Origin: Enoplolaimus lenunculus
Lineage: Eukaryota > Nematoda > Enoplea > Enoplida > Thoracostomopsidae
DNA: 64,000 nt
Direction: 5' to 3'
NCBI GenBank assembly: GCA_030248215.1
Contig: JASANG010003268.1
Span: forward strand, 46,747 to 110,746
Shown: one piece after another, positions 13,301 through 25,300 of the stretch
Layout of the letters: each line of letters starts with the position of its first letter
Numbering within the stretch: position 1 is the stretch's first letter
Program-made: the position numbers and the translations under genes
Notes under the pieces: generated by a model
The model's database searches: none
What the model saw: only the letters and a program-made list of their open reading frames with translations
Told to the model about the DNA's origin: nothing

Positions 13301-16300
13301 AATTCAGCATTTTTAAAGCAAAGTTCAAGGCAAAATGTTCGAAGATTTTTAAACAAAATTTGCTAATTTTATGCTTCAAAATTTGGCAAGTTTTGACTTT
13401 TGCCTTCACAATTTGACAAATTTTGACTTTAGATTTTTCTGAATGTGTTAACTTTAAAATTTGCTAATTTTTCACTTCAAATTTAGCTAAATTTTTTTAT
13501 TCAAATTTTCTAAACTAACTTCAAAATTTGTTAAATACTTAAGTTTAAAATTTGCTAATTTTTTCTGCGAAATTTACTAAAATTTCATGTAAAAAAATTG
13601 CTCTAAAATTTTACCTTCAACAATTGTTAAAATTATTAACTTAACATTGCTAATCATAGAGTATGCTAAGACCAACTAAATACAATAATGTACCAGCAAT
13701 ACATGCGCGTGAGCAGTGTTTAACAATTCTGATATATATGCGCAGTGCAAAATCTTCACAAGACGTGAGAGCCCCCTCGGGCTCGAGTGTCAAGCTCCTA
13801 TAGCTCAGTGGTCATCGTAAACGCCTCCCACCCGTGAGACTGGGGTTCGAATCTTACCTTGAAATCACATCTCATTTGAAATTGAAAATATGCATGTGAG
13901 AAAGGGTTAAATCTCAAAAATTTTCATGCGTAAACATTAATTACTGGTGATTGGTGCTAAACACATTTTTAAATGTCTATCCAAGTCACTTTAATAATTT
14001 AAAAGTTTATTATTGTTCCAGTGTGGCGAATCTCCAGAATGCGCTTTCAAAGTGGACGACCTTATAGCCGGACACGACTATAAGTTCCGGGTTAAAGCGG
14101 TGAATCGATTTGGCGAATCAGAACCTCTGACAACACCGCACGCGATTAAAGCGAAAAATCCTTACGGTAAGTAGACATCTTATCAAAGTATCAACCTCTG
14201 GCCTTTAAAACCTTGAGATTACTAGCTTGTAAAAATTCGCGAGCAAAGCGGGCAAGAAGTAAGACGCAATTGTTGTTTTGAATTCCGATACAAATTGTCA
14301 GTTTTCGTGGTACCAAAGATTACGGTTCTTAGGTTATCTATGATGTCCCATTGGTGTTCCAGTTTTATATTCAGATTTAGTAAATTTATTACATTAACTC
14401 ATACTTAATCTTAGGATCCGAGACACTAAGTGGTTAAAATAATTAGGCGTATGCCAGTATTCTCAAATATATGTAGTATCTATCCACAGTTGACGATAGA
14501 TCCTGTAAGGTCCGAACCAGCCAATGAAAAGCTTCAAAATTTAGTGCATTATTTATACTTGACAGGTGCTGTTTGAGAATCAAGAATGACAATTGTAGCT
14601 ACTTTACATACCTTGTTTGAAAATCAGTTGGTGACTGGTGATAGGTGCTACACACATTTGAGAATACTGGCTCCATATTTGACAAAGTTCATTAATATCA
14701 CATTTTAGAAATTTTGCTTTAGGAAATTTTTAACATTTTAGACGAACCAGACAAACCCGGGACCCCGGATATTGTCGATTGGGACAAAGATCATGCGGAT
14801 CTCGAATGGACGCCTCCAATATCGGATGGTGGGGCCCCACTGGAAACATACATCGTTCAAAAGAAGGGCAAGTTTGGAGACTGGGAAGATGCCGTAGAGG
14901 TAAGTTGAATTTGGATGTGGATATGGGGTAAATCAAGGGCGTAAAGAAAGGGGGCCAGGGGTTTAAACCGTCCCAATTGTTTTTGTTCCCATATTTTTCT
15001 CTTTCGTAGGATAATTTGTTTTTATTTTAAATGAATTTGAAAAATTTATTTTATGCGATTCTTGGAATCATTAATGCAACCAAATCGTGTTTATTGGTAA
15101 AATATTAAAGAATTGAGAAAATGTTTCAAAAATCATAATTAATGTTTTGTTTTCAGGTGCCAGCATCTCAGACCAAAGCGACAGTGCCGAATCTTATCGA
15201 AGGACAAGAATACCAATTTCGTATTGTAGCAACGAACAAAGGTGGACGATCAACGCCAAGTGATCCAAGCCGAACGCTGATTGCAAAACCACGCAATGGT
15301 AATAACTGCTAATTGCACTTGCAGTTTGTTGTTTTGCAATGGTGAAATTTTAGGCAAGGCAACACACGCAATGGTAATAATTGCTAATTGCACTTGCAAT
15401 TTGTTGTTTTGCAATGGTAAAATTTTAGGCAAGGCAACACACGCAATGGTAATAATTGCTAATTGCACTTGCAATTTGTTGTTTTGCAATGGTAAAATTT
15501 TAGGCAAGGCAACACACGCAATGGTAATAATTGCTAATTGCACTTGCAGTTTGTTGTTTTGCAATGGTAAAATTTTAGGCAAGGCAACACACGCAATGGT
15601 AATAATTGCTAATTGCACTTGCAATTTGTTGTTTTGCAATGGTAAAATTTTAGGCAAGGCAACACACGCAATGGTAATAATTGCTAATTGCACTTGCAAT
15701 TTGTTGTTTTGCAATGGTAAAATTTTAGGCAAGGCAACACACGCAATGGTAATAATTGCTAATTGCACTTGCAATTTGTTGTTTTGCAATGGTAAAATTT
15801 TAGGCAAGGCAACACACGCAATGGTAATAATTGCTAAATTGCAGTTGCAGTTTGTTGTTTTGCAGTGGTGAAATTTTAGGCAAATTGGAGGGCTAAAGTG
15901 TACCTTAGTATATTTTTCATTGGTTTGAAGAAAAAGTAGTAAACAAAACACTCAGCTTTTAAAGAATAATTCAGTAATGTCACTGTTTTGAAGTATTGTT
16001 TCGCCGTGGGACCGCGTCGAGTTTGTGCCCATTAAGCAAGTTTATGGGAATACGGACCCTACGTGGTTCATATTTTTGCAGTGTACTAAATTTCTGTCAG
16101 AACGAATTAATAGATATTTAACACTGGTTAGGAACAAGTTTGTAGTCAGGTGACGTTTCAGAGGTCAAACCTCTGGTTTTGTTCATTCGTTTTAGGTACG
16201 TTTCAACACAAGAAGCCCCCATTTTAAAGCTTTTATGCTACATGATCCCCTTTCCAAAAATTTGAATATGTTCGTGTTTGCGAATATAGAAAATTTTTTG

Positions 16301-19300
16301 CTCCGTTTTGTAAAAATTCATTTTATTTTTCGTCTTATATTTTCAGTACCTCCTCGAATTGATCGATCCGCTTTGATGGAGATAAGAGTTCATGCCGGTG
16401 AAACCATATTCTTCGATGTTCCGGTATCCGGTGAACCTCCACCGGATATCAAATGGTTACTCAACGACGATCCGCTTGTCAGTGCCGGCCGGACTGAAAT
16501 CGATAATTCTAAAGTATGTAGAATTTTAATTTTTTAAGCATTTCACACCTTTTGCAATAACTTGCGTACACCATGTCACAATTTTGCTAACGCCCTATCG
16601 CACGCAGGCAATACAGGATACCTTCGCAATAGCGATTAGTTTTTTATATCTGTCATACGGAAATATGCAGAGCATACACTAAAGATATTGCAATCAAGGC
16701 CAATATTGTCAAATGTATATGGCAACTATCACCAGTTAGTAATAGGTTTTCAAACTAATCAAATGTTGCAATTGCAGATCTCAAAATTTGCACAGAAGTA
16801 CAGCAAATCGAATGCAATCGAGCTGCTGAGTTTCAAACCTTACCATTCCTTGATTCGAAAGTTACACGACCTATTACCAACTGGTAATACGTGCTACACA
16901 CATTTGAGAATACGGGTTCAAAACTTTATCGGTTTTATGTGCAGTACAAAATCTCCACAAAACGTGAAAATGGTCGGATTCTAACGTAAACAATCCTCTC
17001 ATCAAACAGGTTCGAATTTATAAATTTTAAATTTTAAATTTGATTTCAGATGAAATATAGAATATTCATGCGTAAAAATGTTAAAAAAGTTTGTTATTTT
17101 TTCAGGAATACAACACCAAACTGAGAACAACTAAAGCAGAACGTATCGATTCTGGCACTTACACAATAATCGCAAAAAATGCCTCTGGAGAAGATAAGGC
17201 GACTGTTGAAGTAACCGTTTTGGATGTACCAGGGGCACCAAAAGGCCCTCTAAATGTCAGTGATGTCACTAAAGATAGCGCTACATTACAGTGGCGTCCA
17301 CCAGAGGATGACGGTGGTTCCGATATATCGCATTACGTCATTGAAAAACAAGAAGATGACGGACGATGGGTTCCGGTACGTTATGACGTCATTTTTATCA
17401 GCTGGCGTGGGAAAAATTTGAAATCTTCACACGGTACTTTTTTAATTGTAATATGTTGTGATGTAATTTGTGCGTGTGTCGTGAGAAAATTTAGAACTTG
17501 CCCAAGGTGCTTTTGTTTAGAGGCAGTACATAGTGATGTTTTATATGCAAATCGTTCATAAAGTGACGCTAATTCATTGAAATCAAAAACAAGATTGCAG
17601 TGTTATTTTGTTAAAATGTTTGTTAAATACATTATTTAGGTAATTAAATTTTTGGTTTCTGGGAATAGGAATATGCTTATAATACTGTTCCGCTCCTGTT
17701 ATTTACATTGACCCAAGCTGGTTACAGTATTGGTTGGTTGGAAATAAAATTATTTTGCCCACGGCTGAACTGGCATTGAAAATCAATGCCAATATTTTGA
17801 TACAATTGGTCCACAATTGATTATTTAGAAAAATATGACTGAGATTTTTTCATTTTGTTGAGTGGCCCAAATTCCATCTGGCTCACATCTCATTTGGACG
17901 GTGTTTTCATATGACCATTCCACAAGTGCTTTGTGAACGATACAGTAGGAGCGTGGACTGTTTTATTTGCCTACCAAAAACGGGATTCATCATCGGATTT
18001 GATAACCCTTCCGTTTTGGCGTTAATAGCTGCTGACCTACTGTTTGGCATCCCTAGAAACAATCGTTCCTTCGTTCGTGCTTGACGCAGCCATTTCTGTG
18101 CAAATTATATGGTTTTGAAATGAATGTATCACAAAGGGGAATCTATGTTATTTAAATTTAAATATTTTTTATTTTAGTGTGGCGAATCACCGTCGTGTCA
18201 TTTCAAAGCGAACAAACTACGCGAAGGACACGAATACAATTTCCGTGTGAAAGCCGTCAACCGACAAGGAGAATCAAAACCTTTGACTGCGCCGACTTCG
18301 ATTATTGCTAAAAATCCATTTGGTATGTTTTCCAATCATTTTTTCTGTCATTTACTTTTTATATTTTTAAATTTCTGAAATATTTAGTTTTTAAAACTAG
18401 AACTTTAGTTATTTATCTGTCGGAAAAATGGAATTTGACACATACGCGTAGTAAATTGTTAAACACTGCACATTGTGCTATATTACATATGCAAAATTTG
18501 TGCTTAGTTGTTCATCAATATTAAAACTGGAACGCCCCACATACGTATTTTGACAAACGCTCCAGCTGTTGTAATGATTGTTTCACATATGAACAAGAAA
18601 CAACATATATACAAATTGGAAAACATTCTTAAAAAGTTTTGAGAGGAATATTTTTAGGGTTGCTGATTTGAAACCACGATGAATAGTAGTATACTATATC
18701 TGAGAATTTGGTTAAAATAAACACATTTAGCAAAATGATTTCTACAGACGAGCCAGGCAAACCCGAAGATGTTAAAGTGGTCGATTGGGACAAAGACAAA
18801 ATGGACATCGAATGGAAACCACCGTCGAACGATGGCGGAGCACCGATTGAAAAATATTTGATCGAGAAAAAAGACAAATTTGGAGACTGGGTTCCGGCTG
18901 TCGAAGTGCAAGGAGGTCAAACTAAAGCGACCGTGAAAGATTTGACCCCAGGCGAAACGTATCAGTTCAGGGTGAAAGCGGTGAATAAAGCAGGACCAGG
19001 CCAACCTTCGGAAGCGACCGAGCCACAGATCGCTAAAGCTCGACGACGTAAGTGAGATGTATGAGGGGGGTGGACGTTTTTGACATGGGGTGATCGTGTT
19101 TAGAGATGAAATGTTGAAATTTTGAATTTTTATAATTTTAAATTTTTTTATTTTTAATTTATTTAAAAGGGGCATAGACGTAGAGATTGGACTGCGGTTT
19201 AAGCTCACGTTGTGCCATAACATTTTCTGGCTTCAAAAAATTCGCAGATTTAGCGAAAAGTATTATTTTTTCAAAATTTGGAACAAAAAATATTTAAAAT

Positions 19301-22300
19301 ACCACACATAAATTTTCCACCTGGGGGTCGAAACTGGCTGTGAAGATACAGCTCCCAACCCCCCCCCCCCACACTCTCTATAGCTACGGGCCAGATTAGG
19401 TTCCTAAATATGAGCGAGCAGTTAAAGTTTTCAGTGAAACCCAAAATCGACCTCAGCGGTATGATGGACTTACGAGTTCGTGCTGGCGAGCCAATCCGAT
19501 GGACGGTTCCATTCGAGGCGGAACCGCAACCAAAGGTCGTTTGGAAAAAAGAAGGTAAACCGTTGGAAGCTGGACCTGGCGTCGATATTGTGAATCGAGA
19601 AAATTTGACCGAATTCGAAATTCCGTTTTCAAAGCGAGAAGACACCGGGCCGTACACATTGTTGCTTGAAAATGAATATGGTTCTGATACCGCGACTGCT
19701 AATGTTACTGTATTGGGTACGTTTGCTGTGTGTCAGTCTAGGTAGAAACCGGGACGTCAAGCCTTTAGCAGATGGAAAACCGGTTACGGGTGGTTTCGAA
19801 CTAGCAATCTTCTGCGTATCAGGCAGACGCAGTGATATGATGCCGGCTAGCATACAATACAATGTGCATTACTTGCATATATTGCAAATCCACTCGGACA
19901 AGCATGTCTCACATGTTTTGGGGAAATCATTTGCTTTAATATTGTTGCCAACGGAACATCGACAAATTTCTTGCTGAAGAGATATAACGGTGAAAAAAGG
20001 TCGCAAGCGAAGCGAACGAGAAACCAAACGCAATTTTAGCAGTAAATCTTAGTACAAAATTTTGGTTTGGATCGCTGTTGGAGGGATCCATGGCTACGGT
20101 GGCGACACTTGCAGCCGCCAGTCACTTTTGCGCACTAAATTTTGCACCAAAACACTCGTTTTGTTGCATCAACAACCATTGCAGTATTTGTTAACTTGAA
20201 CATTTTCAACGCAACAGCGTGCAGGACATGTTTCAAGGGTCGTTGCCCGACAACTTGTAATTCGAAATTTCATCGACTCGACAATTCTTCGCCTATCATT
20301 ATGCTTTGTGTTAGGCCTAGAATTACGCTTATGCTTTGATTTATTCGACGGCTTTTAGGCCGCTGTTGAGGCCAAGTTGTCGGGTGTCGAATTGTCGTAG
20401 ATCCTTCAAAGAATAGCTGTTGCGTATCGAAATATTGTATCAGGCATTGGTTGTGTTTCAAAAGCAGACGGTGTCTACAGTAACATGCGTACACCAGGCA
20501 ACTTTTACAAAGAGTTGAATGTGTAAATTGAATAAAGCCGCGATGAACACCGGCTCTCAAAAACGTCATTAATGCGCAGTTGTAACAAACAGTGCAATCA
20601 TTGTTTCAGATGTGCCTGGCGAACCAAAAGGTCCATTGAAAATCAGCGAAGTGAACAAACATGGCGCAACTCTGGACTGGAAACCGCCAGAAGACGATGG
20701 TGGAGCTGAGATTTTGCATTATGTTGTCGAAAAAATGGACACCAAGCGTGGGACGTGGTCCGAGGTGAGTGATTAACTGTCAATTTTATATTTTTTTTCT
20801 TATTTTTAGAATTTAACTGCAATAGTTAGTGAGTTTGAAAATCTATAACTGATGATAGTTTGCAATACACATTTGAAGATATGGACCCGTATTTCAGGTT
20901 GGCGAATTTCCAACTGCTCATGCAAAGATAAAAGGACTTCAAGAGGGCAAAGAGTACATGTTCCGTGTCAAAGCTGTCAACATTTACGGCGAATCAAAAC
21001 CGTTGACAGGAGACGATTCGATCGTTGCCAAAAATCCATTTGGTATGTTTTTTTCTTATACTTTATTTTTCTTTTGTTTTTTTTATTTTTTTGTTTTTAT
21101 TTCTTTTTATGTCATTAACACAATAATAGGCATTTGTACATTCCCCCGACATTTACGTCTAGACATACGCCCAGAATTAGGCCAAGGTTTAGGAAAATAA
21201 TTAGCTGTGTCTGAGCCTAAATATTTGCGTATGCCAAAAGCTTAGCTTTTACCTTAGCCTTTAACGTTAGCACTAAACGTGGAAAAAAGTGTACAACAGC
21301 TGAAATGTAATTATCCGCCTATGATGGAAGGCCCCTAAACAAAGTCGCATACCATTTCAACTTTAGGTCAAGTTTAGTGTTAGGCTGAAGTTCAAAATTA
21401 ACCTTAGTGAATAATCTTTATTTTTATGTTTCGGCTTAAAGTTATTCTTAAGCATAGGAGGCTTAGACTAACGCTAATGACAGATGTCGAAATTTGATTG
21501 GTTTATGCATTTAACATAAAGTGTGGAGTCCACCAATGGCCAATTGCTTGAGCCACACGCAAATCTTGTGATACAATTGCAGAATTAACAAAAAATGGCA
21601 TAGGTCATGTTATAATGAACACCTATTTGTCTCTCAGTTGGCAACTAGTCGGTTCCAAACGCTAATTGATACCCACATCCAGTGTGGGACATCACCCACC
21701 GGGTACCCACGGGTAAGTGCGGTTCGGGTACAGAATTTCAGCCGCGAGTATAAGTGCGGGTAAAGATTTGTATCACACGAGTAAATAATTTACAGTTTTT
21801 ACACGCGCCAAACTTAAGTTTTAAGGTGCAAAACATACGATATTGTCATTGCACTTCCGTTCAGTTGCTGTCCGGTGCTTTGATTAGTTCGGTTTGAAAC
21901 TTTTGTTGATTCTAGTAAACTTTCGCGTGTAAGTTTCGTTGAAGCTATAACGGAAAACTTCATTAAAGTGCAAATCAGCTACGATCTTTAAAATACTGGA
22001 TTAACTTCAGGCGCGGGCAAAAGGTGGGTCGCGGATAGATTTTTGCGTGGGTATACCCGCGGCTAAAAAGTTCATATTTGCGTGGGTATAGCGCGGGTCG
22101 CGTACAAAATCCTTACCCACATGCAACTCTGCTCTGAACAGCCGAAACAACTACTGAAAAGCAAATTGATTCTGATTTGACAATGCAGTGGTTAAAAGTG
22201 TGTTGCAATACTATTGGTTAAAGGGTGTTTGCAAACTATTGGTTAAAGGGTGCGTTGCAATACTATTGGTTAACAGTGTGTTGCAATACTATTGGTTAAA

Positions 22301-25300
22301 AGGTGTTTGCAAACTATTGGTTAAGGGGTGCGTTGCAATACTATTGGTTAAAAGTGTGTTGCAATACTATTGGTTAAAGGGTGTTTGCAAACTATTGGTT
22401 AAAGGGTGCGTTGCAATACTATTGGTTAAGAGTGTGTTGCAATACTATTGGTTAACAGTGTGTTGCAATACTATTATTTAACAGTGTGTTGCCATACTAT
22501 TGGTTAAAAGTGTGTTGCAATACTATTGCATAACAGTGTGTTGCAATACTATTGGTTAAAAGTGTGTTGCAATACTATTGGTTAACAGTGTGTTGCAATA
22601 CTATTGGTTAAAAGTGTTTTGCAATACTATTGGTTGAACGCATATTTTTGTTCCCCAGCTGTAGTTATTTGGCCTGATTTCAGACGAACCATCGGAACCA
22701 GGCAAACCAGAAGTGACTGACTACGACGCAGATCGAATTGATATTAAATGGGCGCCGCCGAAAAGTGACGGCGGGTCTCCAATCAAAGAATACATTATCG
22801 AAAAGAAAGAAAAAGGCTCGCCAAATTGGGTCGAAACTGGCAAAGTTCGCGGTGGCAAAACTGAATTTTCAGCAAAAGGATTACGTGAAGGACAAGAATA
22901 TGAGTTCAGGTTCGACGCTGGAATAAATAGCGATGCTGCAAGAAAATACACTCAGTACAGAACAAATTTTGACAACAACCGTTTAATATGGCTCTGGTCC
23001 AGTGTCACCAAACTTACGCTTTAGGCTCAGGCTTCGGTTTAGGAAAAAATAGCGAAAAGGCTAAAAAATTACAACTAATAGATTTTGCCTTATATTTTTG
23101 ATAGCAAAGTATAGCTGTGTTTGACTGTGTGCGGCGGCGTGAGGCACGTATAGCACAACCCTAAGTCTTAATATTGCATGTGGAAAAAGTGTACAATATC
23201 TCATTGAGTAATTCAGAATAAATGATAAAATATATTTTAGGAGTCGGTCAAATTCAACTTTCATGACACGGTGTAAACCAAATCTAATAGTCCCATATTT
23301 TCAAGTTGTTAGGCCAATGTTACTTTTAGGACCGTAACAGTAGATTAAGCATATTCCTAAGCCTAAGCCTAAGCCTAAGCGTTGCAAAAGCGCATTCCTA
23401 AGCCTATGGCGAAGCAAAAAAATGTAGTCTAGAATGTAAGCTTACTATTTTATAGACCCATCAGGAACCGATACGGCCGTAAAAGTAGCACGGGCCAGTT
23501 GTTATAATGCCTACTACCAGCTAAAATGATAGGGTTTCAAGCAAGCGAACTACCTGCTACAGCTGTGAACGCTGAAATTAGCAATGAAGTCTTGCAGACT
23601 GAATTCGAACGATGCGCTTAAGTTTCAAATTATCCATTCAATGATTCGAAAGTTACAAGACCTATCGCCAACACTGCAAAAATAGGTGAGTCAATTTGAC
23701 TCTCTCCGAAATAGGCTTTTCCTTCCTGACTACACAAACTGAGTCAAAATTCGATTCCGCCAGAGTGAAATTCGACTCAATGAATCGCTAAGTGAGTCAA
23801 ATTTGACTCTGGCGGAGTCGAATTTGACTCAGTTTGTGTAGGCCGAAAAAGCCTATTTTGGAGAGAGCCAATTTGACTTCCCATTTTTTGTAATGAACTT
23901 GTGATAGCTGCTGCATACATTTGAGAATAACTGGCATCGTGGACACAGTCCCCAAACATTTACAATCCGTGTTGCATGGACGAACAAATCTTAGAAATAC
24001 AAAAATGTTTTTTTCTTATTTTTAGGGTGATTGCAGTCAACGAAGCTGGACCAAGTGAACCAAGCGAACCTTCAGATATGCAAAAAGCCAAACCTAAAAA
24101 TCGTAAGTCAGAATTATTTTTTATCTAAACAAAATTGTCTATTTTACGTAACTTTATACAGCCCATTTGGTGTTGTTTAACATTCGCACCTTAAAACAAT
24201 TAGCATTTGAATTTTAAGTAAATCTACTATATACACTGCAAAAAAGGTGAGTCAAATTGATTCTCTTCGAAATAGGCTTTTCGGGACTACACAAACTGAG
24301 TCAAACTCAACTCCGCCAGAGTCAAATTCGACTCACTGATCAACTCGGGTTAGTCGAATTTGACACTGTTGCAGTTGAATTTGACTCAGTTTGTGTAGTC
24401 AGGAAAAGCCTATTTCGGAGACAGTCAATTTGACTCACCATTTTTTGCTGTGTATGATTTCAAATAGACACTTACTATCTTGAATTGTTTCAGAAATTTC
24501 TTAATCAAAATGAATTTCAATAACAATTGCCGATTTTTAAATTGTTAATTGTTGTATTTCGAGATTTTTAATTTGAACAAATTTTAGTTTTAAAGTTTGA
24601 CGCGTTTTGCATTCAATTTTGAGTAACTTCCACTCTGCTACAAATTAGCGTTTGCGTTATCGTCACTTCAGCTGTTGTTTCGCATCTGAATTAAAATACT
24701 TGTAACCACAAAAATGTGTATAATTGAGAAAATAAAATTATATTTACGTTTTTAAGTCATAAAATGAATCAATTTTTCAAAAGTATAATCTGTATTTTTG
24801 TAAAAGTAAACATTATTTTATTTGTTTCAGTTGCTCCAAAAATAATTTCGCCACTCAAACCGATAAAAGTACGCGCAGGAATGCCTTTAAATTTACCGGT
24901 TGAATACGTTGGCGAACCGGATCCGGAAGTTACGTGGTCGCGTGACGGAAAACCCGTTTCCGATGATGTAAGTGATTACTTTAACAAAAATTAAGTAAAC
25001 TAAATTTGAGTAAAAAAAGAATCAATTTTGTTTACAAAAAACAGGTCATAGTAAATTGAGAAAAAGTGAACGAATTTTAATGAATAGGAGAAGTAAAAGT
25101 GATTTGAGAAAAAATAAATGAAATTTAAATTAATAACAAAGTTTGTTTAATTTTGAATCTGAGAAGAAATAAATCAGTCTTTTAATAGAGAAGAAAAGTA
25201 ATCTTTATTTATCAAAAAGAAAATCTATTAGAGAATAGGAAGCAATGAGAATTAATTTGAGAAAAAAATAACTTATCAGCTCCCCCAGAAGAGGTTTTGA

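Noticed and set aside
13796-13866. A tRNA gene with B box GGTTCGAATCT
   Set aside because: The acceptor and anticodon stems do not pair and the sequence belongs to a repeat family, so a SINE-like relic fits better.
15250-15951. Open frames of 233 and 196 codons on both strands
   Set aside because: They run through the 75-bp tandem repeat. A unit of 75 keeps a frame open by chance and the protein is a monotonous 25-residue repeat.
18654-19223. Minus-strand open frame of 189 codons
   Set aside because: It is antisense to the FN3-7 exon (18748-19047), whose sense translation is a clear FN3 domain.
22188-22481. 97-codon open frame
   Set aside because: By-product of the minisatellite at 22185-22640.
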